Assembly: GCA_023442945.1 (NCBI GenBank)
Contig: JAEZWW010000046.1
Location: forward strand, 15,091 to 79,090
DNA: 64,000 nucleotides
Direction of reading: 5' to 3'
Source: Pseudomonadota bacterium
GTDB lineage: Bacteria; Pseudomonadota; Gammaproteobacteria; Burkholderiales; Burkholderiaceae_C
The position numbers and the translations under genes were made by a program. Each line of letters starts with the position of its first letter. Position 1 is the first letter of the stretch. Shown piece by piece: positions 1-8,580 of the stretch. The notes under the pieces are model-generated. The model ran no database searches, was not told the origin of the DNA, and was given only the letters and a program-made list of their open reading frames with translations.

Positions 1-37
1 GCACGACCGCGCCGTCGCTGCCAAGCACCTGATGTAA
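1..37 (+). CDS. C-terminal end of a gene, probably ribosome hibernation factor HPF (partial)
   Basis: Only the last 11 codons are inside the window, reading HDRAVAAKHLM and ending at a TAA at 35-37. A reading frame entering from the left and stopping 250 bp before ptsN fits the common Burkholderiales order rpoN-hpf-ptsN-hprK, and basic, histidine-rich tails are usual for short HPF proteins. The identification rests mainly on position; the fragment is too short to show a domain. Confidence 0.45.
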   Translation, partial: HDRAVAAKHLM

Positions 38-245
38 GGTCGATTCCACGGGAATGTTCTGCTGCCTGCAGGCGGCGCAAACCCCAACCGCAAGCCGCGC
101 CGGTCCCGCCGGGCGGCTTGATTGCTTTCTGGATGCGTGCACAATGCCGCGCTTGCCGTCCGCCCGCATCGCGCTGTTTTTCGGGATTTGCGGACTTTTT
201 GCCTCAGTTTTCCTGCCCGTGCGCCGGCGCCTCTTGCCTCCGGTG

Positions 246-273
246 TTGTCCTCTGATCGGTGCAGGGCATAAT
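246..273 (+). promoter_or_regulatory. Candidate sigma-70 promoter of ptsN
   Basis: TTGTCC at 246-251 and CATAAT at 268-273 are separated by 16 bp, 14 bp before the ptsN start codon. The rest of the 250-bp gap from position 38 shows no gene that I recognise. Predicted from motif similarity only. Confidence 0.35.
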
Positions 274-287
274 TTCGCCCCTAAGCC

Positions 288-755
288 ATGAACCGTCTCG
301 CATCCATTCTCCCGGCCTCGCAGGTGCTGGTGGGCGTCGACGCCACCAGCAAGAAGCGGGCGTTCGAGGAAGCCGGCCTCCTCTTCGAAAACCTGCACGG
401 CCTGTCGCGCGCGCTGATCACCGACAGCCTGTTCGCGCGCGAGCGCCTGGGCTCCACCGGCCTCGGCCATGGTGTGGCGATCCCGCACGGGCGCATCAAG
501 GGCCTGAAGGCGCCGATGGCCGCCGTGCTGCAGCTGGCGCAGCCAATCGGCTTTGACGCGCCGGACGAGCAACCCGTGGGCCTGCTGATCTTCCTGCTGG
601 TGCCGGAAGCCGCGACGCAAAAGCACCTGGAAATCCTGTCCGAGATCGCCGAACTCCTGAGCGACGGCGCGCTGCGCGAGCGCGTCAAGTCGGCCGCCAC
701 GGCCGAAGAGCTGCACGGGCTGATCGCCCAGTGGCAGCCCGCGCAAGCCGCTTAA
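288..755 (+). CDS. ptsN: PTS IIA-like nitrogen regulatory protein PtsN
   Basis: 155-residue cytoplasmic EIIA-Ntr protein, the terminal phosphate acceptor of the nitrogen PTS (PtsP-NPr-PtsN), which adjusts potassium transport, nitrogen and carbon metabolism by protein contacts instead of sugar uptake. The PTS EIIA type-2 fold spans nearly the whole length. The phosphorylatable histidine is His67 in GHGVAIPHGRI, the family's signature. The ATG at 288 gives the normal length. hprK follows 112 bp downstream, the usual Burkholderiales arrangement, tying PtsN to HPr-type phosphorylation control. Confidence 0.95.
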   Translation: MNRLASILPASQVLVGVDATSKKRAFEEAGLLFENLHGLSRALITDSLFARERLGSTGLGHGVAIPHGRIKGLKAPMAAVLQLAQPIGFDAPDEQPVGLLIFLLVPEAATQKHLEILSEIAELLSDGALRERVKSAATAEELHGLIAQWQPAQAA

Positions 756-867
756 GGTCTCTGGCCCGCGCGCCCGCCCTGGTGCCTCAGGGTAAGTCCG
801 TGGCGCGACGGGTGTCCGCCGCCAGACGCATGGCATAGACTGCGGCGTTGCCCGCTGCCGCTGCGCC

Positions 868-1824
868 ATGAAACCCACCGTCATCAGTGCCGACGTCCTG
901 TTCGAGGACCACCGCGCCGCCCTGCGCTGGGAATGGATCGCCGGGCTGGGCGCGTCCGAGCGGCGCTTTGACGAAGTGGCCGTGCGCGAGGCGCAGTCCA
1001 GCGCCGACCTGGTCGGCTACCTGAACTACATCCACCCGTACCGCGTGCAGATCCTCGGTACGCGCGAAATCGCCTACCTCACCAACGCCGCGCCGGAAGA
1101 CTGCGCGCGCCGCATTGCACGCATCGTCACGCTGGAGCCGCCGGTGTTGGTGCTGTGCGACGGCCAAGCGGTGCCCGAGGCGCTGGTGTCGATGTGCGAG
1201 CGGGCGCAGATCCCGCTGTTTTCCACGCACGAATCGGCCGCCTTCGTCATTGACGTGCTGCGCGCCTACCTGTCCAAGCACTTCGCCAACCGCACGACGA
1301 TGCACGGCGTGTTCATGGACATCCTGGGCCTGGGCGTGCTGATCACCGGCGAATCCGGCCTGGGCAAGAGCGAGTTGGGGCTGGAGCTGATCTCGCGCGG
1401 CAACGGTTTGGTGGCCGACGACGCGGTCGACCTGTTCCGCATCAACCAGACGACGATCGAAGGGCGCTGCCCCGAACTGCTGCAAAACCTGCTGGAAGTG
1501 CGCGGCATCGGTCTGCTGGACATCCGTGCCATCTTTGGCGAAACGGCGGTGCGCCGGCGCATGCGCCTGAAGCTGATCGTGCACCTGGTGCGGCGCGAAA
1601 CGATGGAGCGCGATTACGAGCGCATGCCCTACGAGCCGCTGACGCAGGAGGTGCTGGGCGTGCCGATCCAGAAGGCCATCATCCAGGTGGTGGCCGGGCG
1701 CAACATCGCCGTGCTGGTCGAAGCGGCGGTGCGCAACCACATCCTGCAGCTGCGCGGCATCGACACGTACCAGGAGTTCGTCGAGCGCCACCGCCGCGCC
1801 ATGGAGCGCGATTCGGGCGCCTGA
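868..1824 (+). CDS. hprK: HPr kinase/phosphorylase
   Basis: 318-residue bifunctional enzyme that phosphorylates and dephosphorylates a regulatory serine of HPr or its paralogue. The N-terminal half (about 1-130) is the family's regulatory domain; the C-terminal kinase core carries the P-loop GESGLGKS at residues 161-168 and the EVRGIGLLDIR segment near 210-220 that is diagnostic of HprK. Length is typical. No strong Shine-Dalgarno precedes the ATG at 868. In beta-proteobacteria HprK usually sits next to ptsN and an incomplete PTS, so its role is regulatory, not sugar transport. Confidence 0.95.
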   Translation: MKPTVISADVLFEDHRAALRWEWIAGLGASERRFDEVAVREAQSSADLVGYLNYIHPYRVQILGTREIAYLTNAAPEDCARRIARIVTLEPPVLVLCDGQAVPEALVSMCERAQIPLFSTHESAAFVIDVLRAYLSKHFANRTTMHGVFMDILGLGVLITGESGLGKSELGLELISRGNGLVADDAVDLFRINQTTIEGRCPELLQNLLEVRGIGLLDIRAIFGETAVRRRMRLKLIVHLVRRETMERDYERMPYEPLTQEVLGVPIQKAIIQVVAGRNIAVLVEAAVRNHILQLRGIDTYQEFVERHRRAMERDSGA

Positions 1825-1848
1825 GTTGCGCGCCGCGGCAGCCACGGT

Positions 1849-1914
1849 TTGCTATTAAATGGCTAGCTGGCCGCGCAGATGGTTGTAGGGCTGGCGCCCT
1901 GTTTTCCCTGAAAA
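1849..1914 (-). repeat. Family A dispersed repeat, copy A1
   Basis: Read on the minus strand it has the family core CCCTACAACCATCTGCGC, then CCAGCTAGCC and a terminal TAATAGCAA. It fills the gap between the convergent hprK and fur genes. Confidence 0.85.
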
Positions 1915-1921
1915 TGCCCGG

Positions 1922-2386
1922 TCAGAGCGCCGGGCGGCGGATGCCCGCGCCGGGGCCGGCCGCCGCGCGGTACGGGCAGGCGGTCTTGGTGCAGTTGGCG
2001 TACAGGCTCAGCGCGTGGTCGGCGATGTGAAAGCCCTTGGCCTTGGCCACCGCGTTCTGGCGCTTTTCGATCTCGGGGTCGTAAAACTCTTCGACGTGGC
2101 CGCAGTCCAGGCACACCAAATGGTCGTGGTGCTGGTCGTCGCGCAGCTCGTACACGGCCTTGCCGGCTTCGAAGTAGTTGCGGTTCAGGATGCCGGCCTG
2201 CTCAAACTGCGTCAGCACCCGGTACACCGTGGCGAGTCCGATGTCGGACTGTTCGGCCAGCAGCAGGCGGTACACGTCCTCCGCCGTCATGTGGCGCTGC
2301 TCGGCCTTCTGGAAGATCTCCAGAATCTTCAGGCGCGGCAGCGTGGCTTTCAGGCCCGTGCTCTTGAGTTCGTCGATGTTGTCCAT
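1922..2386 (-). CDS. fur: Ferric uptake regulator Fur
   Basis: 154-residue metal-dependent DNA-binding repressor of iron uptake genes. An N-terminal winged helix (about 1-80, with the recognition helix around DIGLATVYRVL) is followed by a metal-binding dimerisation domain. Visible ligands are His86, His87 and His89 in HHDH, then Cys92/Cys95 (CLDC) and a second pair Cys132/Cys137, the structural zinc site. The start at 2386 (MDNIDELKSTG) matches known Fur N-termini; a longer upstream reading would add about 113 non-homologous residues. It is divergent from bamE with 79 bp between the two start codons. Confidence 0.97.
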   Translation of the reverse strand: MDNIDELKSTGLKATLPRLKILEIFQKAEQRHMTAEDVYRLLLAEQSDIGLATVYRVLTQFEQAGILNRNYFEAGKAVYELRDDQHHDHLVCLDCGHVEEFYDPEIEKRQNAVAKAKGFHIADHALSLYANCTKTACPYRAAAGPGAGIRRPAL

Positions 2387-2465
2387 GCCGTCCCGGGTTG
2401 CGCGGCGGGCCGCGAAATGCACGCCGCTACAATGTCCGGCTCGTATTGTGCATGAGCTCGGATTC

Positions 2466-3029
2466 ATGGTGGACCTTTCTCGACCCCATGCCCGCATGAT
2501 CCGTCCGGTCATGCTGGTAGCGCTGGTCTGCGGCCTTGGCGCCTGCAGCAGCTTCGATTCGGCCACGCGCAGCATGGCCGACGCAATCACCTTGTACAAG
2601 CCCGAAGTGGTGCAGGGCAACTTCGTCTCGAAGGAGCAGGTCGCCCAGCTGCAGCCCGGCATGACGCGCCTGCAGGTGCGCGACGTCCTGGGCACGCCGC
2701 TGATGACCAGCGTGTTCCACGGCAACCGCTGGGACTACGTCTTCACCATGAAGCGCCAGGGCGTGCCGCAGCAGCACTTCAAGCTGTCGGTGTTCTTCAA
2801 GGACGACCTGTTGGAGCGCTTCGACGGCGATGAAATGCCCAGCGAAGCCGAATTCGTGCAGCGCATCACCCGCGACAAGAAGGTGAAGGTGCCGCAGCTC
2901 GAGGCCACCGAAGAGCAATTGGCCAAATTCCCCGCGCCGACCGAAGCCGAAGGCCCGAGCGGCCGCGCCTCAGCCCCGGCCGAACCCCGCCCCGCTGGCA
3001 GCTACCCGCCGCTGGAGCAGCAGCGCTGA
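2466..3029 (+). CDS. bamE: Outer membrane protein assembly factor BamE (lipoprotein)
   Basis: Small outer-membrane lipoprotein of the BAM complex that inserts beta-barrel proteins. The N-terminus has a lipoprotein signal with the lipobox LGAC, cleaved before Cys26 if translation starts at 2466; an in-frame ATG at 2496 would give a shorter, equally workable signal. The SmpA/OmlA fold follows (LQPGMTRLQVRDVLGTP, then GNRWDYVF). The last ~35 residues are a Pro/Ala/Glu-rich tail, probably disordered. TACAAT at 2428-2433 is a possible -10 element. The fur-bamE-dapB order is typical of Burkholderiales. Confidence 0.93.
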   Translation: MVDLSRPHARMIRPVMLVALVCGLGACSSFDSATRSMADAITLYKPEVVQGNFVSKEQVAQLQPGMTRLQVRDVLGTPLMTSVFHGNRWDYVFTMKRQGVPQQHFKLSVFFKDDLLERFDGDEMPSEAEFVQRITRDKKVKVPQLEATEEQLAKFPAPTEAEGPSGRASAPAEPRPAGSYPPLEQQR

Positions 3030-3099
3030 GCTGCCGCGCCCGGCGCCCCGCCGTGGGCCCCAGGCGGGTGCAGGGCACCCCCACAACGTGAGAGACCGC

Positions 3100-3912
3100 A
3101 TGACATCCTCTGCTTTGCCCATCGCCATTGCAGGCGCCAGCGGGCGCATGGGCCAGATGCTGATCGACGCCATCCGCCAGTCCGGCGACTGCGCGCTGGC
3201 CGGCGCGCTGGACCGCGGCGACAGCCCCGACCTGGGCCAGGACGCGGGCGCCCCCGCCGGCTGGGCGTCGGGCGTGCAGGTCACGGCCGACCTGGACACG
3301 GGCCTGAAGCCGGCCCGCGTGCTGATCGACTTCACCCGCCCGGACGCCACCATGGCGCACCTGGCCGCCTGCCGGAAGAACGGCGTGGGCCTGGTCATTG
3401 GCACCACGGGCTTTTCAGACGAGCAAAAGGCCGAAATCACCGCCGCGGCCAAGGACATCCCGATCGTCTTCGCACCGAACATGAGCGTGGGGGTGAATGT
3501 CACCTTCAAGTTGTTGGAAATGGCCGCCAAGGCGCTGTCCACCGGCTATGACATCGAAGTGATCGAGGCGCACCACCGCCACAAGGTGGACGCACCCAGC
3601 GGCACCGCGCTGAAGATGGGCGAAGTCATCGCCGAAGCCCTGGGCCGCGACCTGAAGGACTGCGCCGTGTACGAGCGCTTTGGCCACACCGGCGAGCGCG
3701 ACCCGTCCACCATCGGCTTTGCCACCATTCGCGGCGGCGACATCGTGGGTGACCACACCGTGCTGTTCGCCGGCACGGGCGAGCGCATCGAGATCAGCCA
3801 CAAGTCTTCCAACCGCCAGGGCTACGCGCAGGGCGCACTGCGCGCCGCGCGTTTCCTGGCCGACAAGCGCAACGGTTTGTATGACATGTACGACGTGCTG
3901 AACCTTCGCTGA
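3100..3912 (+). CDS. dapB: 4-hydroxy-tetrahydrodipicolinate reductase
   Basis: 270-residue cytoplasmic enzyme of lysine and meso-diaminopimelate synthesis that reduces 4-hydroxy-tetrahydrodipicolinate with NAD(P)H. The Rossmann motif GASGRMG is at residues 12-18 and the family signature HHRHKVDAPSG, carrying the catalytic His and Lys, is in the C-terminal domain. The ATG at 3100 is chosen over a GTG at 3088 because a GAGAG element lies a few bases ahead of it and the resulting N-terminus is the usual length. Confidence 0.97.
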   Translation: MTSSALPIAIAGASGRMGQMLIDAIRQSGDCALAGALDRGDSPDLGQDAGAPAGWASGVQVTADLDTGLKPARVLIDFTRPDATMAHLAACRKNGVGLVIGTTGFSDEQKAEITAAAKDIPIVFAPNMSVGVNVTFKLLEMAAKALSTGYDIEVIEAHHRHKVDAPSGTALKMGEVIAEALGRDLKDCAVYERFGHTGERDPSTIGFATIRGGDIVGDHTVLFAGTGERIEISHKSSNRQGYAQGALRAARFLADKRNGLYDMYDVLNLR

Positions 3913-3938
3913 CCTCCCGAATCAGGTAACTTCTGACC

Positions 3939-4577
3939 ATGAACCTCCAACACGTCTTTTCGCAGAGCGACGCCATCGGCAAGGCCGTCGCCATCCTGCT
4001 GCTGCTCATGTCGATCGCCAGCTGGGTGGTCATCCTCTACAAAGCCTGGATGCTGCGCCGCGCCAGCAGCGACGTGGCGCGCAGCGTCACCGCGTTCTGG
4101 CAGGCGCCGTCGCTGGACGAAGCGGCCACGCGCATCAGCGGCTTCGACAAGGGCCAGCTGGTCACGCCGCTGATCGCCGCCACGCAGCGCCCCGCCGGCG
4201 GCACGCTGGCCGCGGCCGGTGACCGCGCGCAGCAGCTGACCCGCGTGCTGCGCGACACGCTGCACGCCACCATGGGCCGCCTGCAGTTTGGCCAGGTGCT
4301 GTTGGCCACGGTGGGTTCGACCGCGCCCTTCGTCGGCCTGCTGGGCACCGTCTGGGGCATCTACCACGCGCTGACCAGCATCGCCGCCACCAACCAGATC
4401 GGCATCGACAAGGTCGCCGGCCCGGTGGGCGAGGCGCTGATCATGACCGCCGCCGGCCTGGCCGTGGCTATTCCTGCCGTTCTGGCCTACAACTGGTTTG
4501 GCCGCACCATCGGCCGGATCGAGGCCGAGCTGGAAGGCTTTGCGCGGGATTTGCGCGAACTGATGGCGAATCACTGA
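3939..4577 (+). CDS. exbB: MotA/TolQ/ExbB-family proton channel protein (ExbB-like)
   Basis: 212-residue inner-membrane protein with three membrane segments (about residues 14-36, 125-150 and 160-185), the layout of ExbB/TolQ. The conserved glycine-rich stretch VGSTAPFVGLLGTVWGI lies before the second helix. With ExbD it would form the proton-driven motor that energises TonB-dependent receptors or a Tol-type system. The partner exbD lies 163 bp downstream, separated by a family B repeat, so co-transcription is likely. No tonB or tolA is in the window, leaving the Ton versus Tol role open. Confidence 0.88.
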   Translation: MNLQHVFSQSDAIGKAVAILLLLMSIASWVVILYKAWMLRRASSDVARSVTAFWQAPSLDEAATRISGFDKGQLVTPLIAATQRPAGGTLAAAGDRAQQLTRVLRDTLHATMGRLQFGQVLLATVGSTAPFVGLLGTVWGIYHALTSIAATNQIGIDKVAGPVGEALIMTAAGLAVAIPAVLAYNWFGRTIGRIEAELEGFARDLRELMANH

Positions 4578-4581
4578 GGAT

Positions 4582-4683
4582 GCACCCCCCTGAGCCACCT
4601 TCGGTGTCTTCCCCCCTCTGCTGCGCGAGGGGGGCAACGCCGATGCCCGGCGCAGGTCCGGGCATGGCGTTCGCTGGGTGGAC
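4582..4683 (+). repeat. Family B dispersed repeat with a long nested hairpin, copy B1
   Basis: Begins five bases after the exbB stop and fills most of the exbB-exbD gap. It contains a C-tract/G-tract pair and an almost perfect stem: AACGCC + ATGCCCGG (4636-4650) pair with CCGGGCAT + GGCGTT (4658-4671), with one unpaired base and a 7-base loop. A near-identical copy lies at 33194-33316. Confidence 0.85.
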
Positions 4684-4740
4684 GTGCGCTTGAGCAGCCG
4701 TCAGTGACGGGACGCAAGGCGCTACAAGGAATATTGAGCT

Positions 4741-5187
4741 ATGGCATTCGGAAGACTCGAAAGGGCCAAGGGGTCTGAGCCCATGAGCGACATCAACGTC
4801 ACGCCGCTGGTGGACGTGATGCTGGTGCTGCTGGTGATCTTCATCATCACGGCGCCGCTGCTGGCCAGCTCGATCCGGCTGGATTTGCCCAAGACGGACG
4901 CGGCCAAGCCGGGCGATCCGCCCAAGTTCGTCACCGTGGTGGTGGACAAGGCGGGGCAGGCCTTCTTCAACGACAAGCCGGTGTCGCAGAGCCAGCTGGC
5001 GAGCGAGCTGCAGGCGTCGGCCAAGCTGAATCCGGAGACGGAAGTGCAGCTGCGCGCCGACAGCGGCGTGCCCTACGGCCGCGTGGTCGAGGTGATGGGC
5101 GAAGCGCAGAAGGCCGGGTTGAACCGCATCGGCTTCGTGGCCGACCCGACGGGCGCCGCGCCGCCGGTGCCTGCAGCGTCCCAGTAA
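4741..5187 (+). CDS. exbD: Biopolymer transport protein ExbD/TolR family
   Basis: 148-residue single-pass inner-membrane protein: a short cytoplasmic N-terminus, one membrane helix at about residues 20-42 starting with the family signature DINVTPLVDVMLVLLVIF (the Asp in VDVML is the proton-carrying residue), then a periplasmic domain. It partners with the ExbB-like protein upstream. The start at 4741 follows a short AAGGA-like element. The C-terminus is Ala/Pro rich. ExbD versus TolR cannot be settled from sequence alone; ExbD is preferred because no tol genes are near. Confidence 0.88.
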   Translation: MAFGRLERAKGSEPMSDINVTPLVDVMLVLLVIFIITAPLLASSIRLDLPKTDAAKPGDPPKFVTVVVDKAGQAFFNDKPVSQSQLASELQASAKLNPETEVQLRADSGVPYGRVVEVMGEAQKAGLNRIGFVADPTGAAPPVPAASQ

Positions 5188-5227
5188 GGCGCGCGCCGGC
5201 GGGTTTCGCTGGTTTTGGGGTCATTTC

Positions 5228-5280
5228 GGCCTCTGGCCCTACAGCGATCTGCGCGAACAGCTATGATTTATGTAGCGATT
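5228..5280 (+). repeat. Family A dispersed repeat, copy A2
   Basis: Contains GGCCTCTGGCCCTACAG, CTGCGCGAACAGCTAT and a degenerate terminal ATGTAGCGA. It lies between exbD and leuS and ends about 50 bp before the leuS start. Confidence 0.85.
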
Positions 5281-5320
5281 GCGGATTCCTGAGCCGCCCG
5301 GTCGGCCAGCGCCGCGCGCC

Positions 5321-5326
5321 TACAAT
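5321..5326 (+). promoter_or_regulatory. -10-like element directly before leuS (possible leaderless start)
   Basis: TACAAT at 5321-5326 ends 6 bp before the leuS ATG, so a transcript from it would begin at or next to the start codon. No Shine-Dalgarno is visible and no good -35 hexamer is found at 17 bp. Motif-based. Confidence 0.35.
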
Positions 5327-5332
5327 TTGCGC

Positions 5333-8026
5333 ATGCAAGAAACCTACGACCATCGCGCCGTCGAACAGGCCGCCCAGGCCGACTGGCAAGCCCAGGACGC
5401 GTACCGGGTGACGGAAGACCCGAACAAGAAAAAATACTACGCCTGTTCCATGCTGCCCTACCCCAGCGGCAAGCTGCACATGGGGCACGTGCGCAACTAC
5501 ACCATCAACGACATGCTGGCGCGCCAGCTGCGCATGCAGGGCTACAACGTCCTGATGCCCATGGGTTGGGACGCCTTCGGCCTGCCGGCCGAGAACGCCG
5601 CGCTGAAAAACGGCGTGCCGCCCGCCCAGTGGACGTACGACAACATTGCCTACATGAAGGGCCAGATGCAGGCCATGGGCCTGGCCATCGACTGGACGCG
5701 CGAAGTCGCCACCTGCGACCCCGACTACTACCGCTGGAACCAGTGGCTGTTCTTGAAGATGCTGGAAAAAGGCATCGCCTACCGCAAGACCCAGGTCGTC
5801 AACTGGGACCCGGTCGACCAGACCGTGCTGGCCAATGAACAGGTCATCGACGGCAAGGGCTGGCGCACCGGCGCGCCGGTGGAAAAGCGCGAGATCCCGG
5901 GCTATTACCTGAAGATCACCGACTACGCGCAAGAGCTGCTCGACCACGTGCAGATCGGCAACGACAAGGCCACGCTGACCGGCTGGCCCGACCGCGTGCG
6001 CCTGATGCAGGAAAACTGGATCGGCAAAAGCGCGGGCGTGCGCTTTGCCTTCACCCACGACATCCGCGGCGCCGACGGCCAGCCGATCCAGGACGGGCGC
6101 ATGTACGTGTTCACCACGCGCGCCGACACCATCATGGGCGTGACGTTCTGCGCCGTCGCGGCCGAGCACCCGCTGGCCACGCACGCCGCGCAAGGCAACC
6201 CCGAACTGGCTGCTTTCATAGAAAAATGCAAGCAGGGCGGCACGACCGAGGCCGAACTGGCGCTGAAAGACAAGGAAGGCATGCCCACCGGCCTGAACGT
6301 GGTGCACCCGCTGACCGGCGAAGAAGTGCCGCTGTGGGTCGGCAACTATGTGCTGATGAGCTACGGTGACGGCGCCGTCATGGGCGTGCCCGCGCACGAC
6401 GAGCGCGACTTCGCCTTCGCGCTGAAATACGGCCTGCCGATCACACAGGTCGTGCACATCGACGGCGAAACCTACGACTACAGCCGTTGGCAGGACTGGT
6501 ACGCCGACAAGCAGCGCGGCGTCACCGTCAATTCCGACACCTTCAGCGGCATGAGCCACGCCGAGGCGGTCGACGCCGTCGCCCACGCGCTTGAGCAAAA
6601 AGGCCTGGGCGAGAAAAAGACCACCTGGCGCCTACGCGACTGGGGCATCAGCCGCCAGCGCTACTGGGGCACGCCCATCCCCATGATCCACTGCGAGGCC
6701 TGCGGCACCGTGCCCGTGCCGGAGAAAGACCTGCCGGTTGTGCTGCCGCAGGACCTGGTGCCCGATGGCAGCGGCAACCCGCTGAACAAGTCCGAGGCGT
6801 TTCTGAAAGTCGACTGCCCCTGCTGTGGAAAGCCGGCGCGGCGCGAGACGGACACGATGGACACCTTCATCGATTCGTCCTGGTACTTCATGCGCTACTG
6901 CGACCCGAAGAACGCCGAGGCCATGGTCGCCGGCGGCACCGAGTACTGGATGCCGATGGACCAGTACATCGGCGGCATCGAGCATGCCATCCTGCACCTG
7001 CTGTACGCGCGCTTCTGGACCAAGGTGATGCGCGATCTGGGGCTGGTGAAGATCGACGAGCCTTTCACCCGCCTGCTGACGCAGGGCATGGTGCTCAACC
7101 AGATCTATTCGCGCCGCACGGAAAAGGGCGGCAAGGAGTATTTCTGGCCCGCCGATATTGACCCGGTGATCGACGCCGACGGCCACCAGGTCGGCGCCAA
7201 GCTGAACAAGGCGGTGGGCGATTTGCCCGCCGGCACGCTGATCGACTACGAGGGCGTGGGCACCATGTCCAAGTCTAAGAACAACGGCGTGGACCCGCAG
7301 GACCTGATCGAGCGCTACGGCGCCGACACCGCGCGCCTGTACACCATGTTCACCGCGCCGCCTGAGGCCACACTGGAATGGAACGACGCGGCCGTCGAAG
7401 GCAGCTACCGCTTCCTGCGCCGTGTGTGGAACTTTGGCGCCAAACTGCATGCTATGAACAACATAGCTGCCAGCGCAGTGTTGGCTAGCGCTGCGGGCAA
7501 AAATGGCGTTGAATTCAGCAAGAACGCCAAGGCGCTGCGCCACGAAGTGCACAGCGTGCTGGGTCAGATCGACTACGACTACCAGCGCCTGCAGTACAAC
7601 ACCGTGGTGTCGGGCGCGATGAAGCTGCTGAACGCGCTGGAGGGCTTCAAGTCCGACGGCTCGGTGGGCGATCAGGCGGCGCTGGCCGAGGGCTTTTCGG
7701 TGCTGCTGCGCGTGCTGTACCCGGTCACGCCGCACATGACGCACGCGCTGTGGAAGGCGCTGGGCTTCGAGGCGGTGCAGGGCGCGCTGTTGGACGCAGC
7801 CTGGCCCAAACCGGACGAGGAGGCGCTCCAGCTTGACGAGGTGGAGCTGATGCTGCAGGTCAACGGCAAGCTGCGCGGCGCGATCCAGGTGCCGTCGGCG
7901 GCCAGCAAGGAAGAAATCGAGCGGGCCGCGCTGGCCAGCGAAGCTTTTGCCAAGCACAGCGGCGAGGGCGCGGTGAAGAAGGTCGTCGTCGTGCCCGGGC
8001 GCCTGGTCAACGTGGTGGTGGCCTGA
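5333..8026 (+). CDS. leuS: Leucine--tRNA ligase
   Basis: 897-residue class I aminoacyl-tRNA synthetase charging tRNA-Leu. The HIGH-type motif is HMGH at residues 49-52 and the KMSKS-type motif is TMSKS at about 644-648; the CP1 editing domain lies between (about 220-420). The ATG at 5333 gives the standard N-terminus MQETYDHRAVEQ. Residues about 706-724, in the anticodon-binding region, are encoded by a family A repeat inserted in frame, unusual for an essential gene. lptE starts 2 bp after the stop, so leuS-lptE-holA is probably one operon. Confidence 0.97.
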   Translation: MQETYDHRAVEQAAQADWQAQDAYRVTEDPNKKKYYACSMLPYPSGKLHMGHVRNYTINDMLARQLRMQGYNVLMPMGWDAFGLPAENAALKNGVPPAQWTYDNIAYMKGQMQAMGLAIDWTREVATCDPDYYRWNQWLFLKMLEKGIAYRKTQVVNWDPVDQTVLANEQVIDGKGWRTGAPVEKREIPGYYLKITDYAQELLDHVQIGNDKATLTGWPDRVRLMQENWIGKSAGVRFAFTHDIRGADGQPIQDGRMYVFTTRADTIMGVTFCAVAAEHPLATHAAQGNPELAAFIEKCKQGGTTEAELALKDKEGMPTGLNVVHPLTGEEVPLWVGNYVLMSYGDGAVMGVPAHDERDFAFALKYGLPITQVVHIDGETYDYSRWQDWYADKQRGVTVNSDTFSGMSHAEAVDAVAHALEQKGLGEKKTTWRLRDWGISRQRYWGTPIPMIHCEACGTVPVPEKDLPVVLPQDLVPDGSGNPLNKSEAFLKVDCPCCGKPARRETDTMDTFIDSSWYFMRYCDPKNAEAMVAGGTEYWMPMDQYIGGIEHAILHLLYARFWTKVMRDLGLVKIDEPFTRLLTQGMVLNQIYSRRTEKGGKEYFWPADIDPVIDADGHQVGAKLNKAVGDLPAGTLIDYEGVGTMSKSKNNGVDPQDLIERYGADTARLYTMFTAPPEATLEWNDAAVEGSYRFLRRVWNFGAKLHAMNNIAASAVLASAAGKNGVEFSKNAKALRHEVHSVLGQIDYDYQRLQYNTVVSGAMKLLNALEGFKSDGSVGDQAALAEGFSVLLRVLYPVTPHMTHALWKALGFEAVQGALLDAAWPKPDEEALQLDEVELMLQVNGKLRGAIQVPSAASKEEIERAALASEAFAKHSGEGAVKKVVVVPGRLVNVVVA
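7450..7503 (-). repeat. Family A repeat, copy A3, in frame inside leuS
   Basis: On the minus strand it reads GCGCTAGCC...CACTGCGCTGGCAGCTAT and ends TTCATAGCA, matching the family at both ends. On the + strand it encodes the Ala/Asn-rich LeuS segment AMNNIAASAVLASAAG. The length preserves the reading frame. Confidence 0.75.
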
Positions 8027-8027
8027 G

Positions 8028-8528
8028 ATGCTGCGCCGCCGCACCCTGCTCGCCACTACGCTGGGCGCGCCGCTGCTGGGCGCCTGCGGCTTCGCGCTGC
8101 GCAAGCCGCCGGAGTTTGCGTTCAAGACGATCGCCCTGGCGATGCCCGTCAATTCTTCGCTGACCACCGAACTGCGCCGCCAGCTGGAGGGCACAGGGCG
8201 CGTGCAGGTCATCACCGACCCGGCGCAGGCGGGCAAGGCGGACGCGGTGCTGGAAAGTCCGGGTGAGGTGCGTGAGCGCGTGGTGGTCAGCGTGAATGCC
8301 ACCGGCGAGGTGCGCGAGCTGACGCTGCGCATCCGCTTCAGCTTCCGCCTGCGCACGGCGGACGGGCGCGAGCTGCTGCCGATGTCCGAGATCATGCGCC
8401 AGATCGACCAGAGCTACGCCGAATCGGCCGCGCTGTCGAAGGAGCAGGAAGGGCTGATGCTCTACCAGAACATGCAGAGCGACATCGTCCAGCAGGTCAT
8501 GCGCCGCCTGGCCACCGCCCACCTGTGA
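8028..8528 (+). CDS. lptE: LPS-assembly lipoprotein LptE
   Basis: 166-residue outer-membrane lipoprotein that plugs the LptD barrel and helps insert lipopolysaccharide into the outer leaflet. The N-terminus is a Tat/Sec-like lipoprotein signal (MLRRRTLLATTLGAPLLGAC) with the lipobox LGAC, the Cys at position 20 being lipidated. The remainder is the low-complexity-free LptB/RlpB fold. It starts 2 bp after leuS and is followed by holA, the order seen in most proteobacteria, which supports the call more than any single motif. Confidence 0.92.
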   Translation: MLRRRTLLATTLGAPLLGACGFALRKPPEFAFKTIALAMPVNSSLTTELRRQLEGTGRVQVITDPAQAGKADAVLESPGEVRERVVVSVNATGEVRELTLRIRFSFRLRTADGRELLPMSEIMRQIDQSYAESAALSKEQEGLMLYQNMQSDIVQQVMRRLATAHL

Positions 8529-8580
8529 ACGCTTGCCCGACCCCGCGCGCTGCGCGCAGTGACTGAACCACCGCCACCCG

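Noticed and set aside
2387..2465. A Fur box between fur and bamE
   Set aside because: No stretch resembles the GATAATGATAAT consensus well enough; the region is GC-rich.
7450..7503. The leuS insert as natural variation of the enzyme
   Set aside because: Both ends match the family A repeat in order and spacing, which ordinary divergence would not produce; still to be confirmed by alignment.
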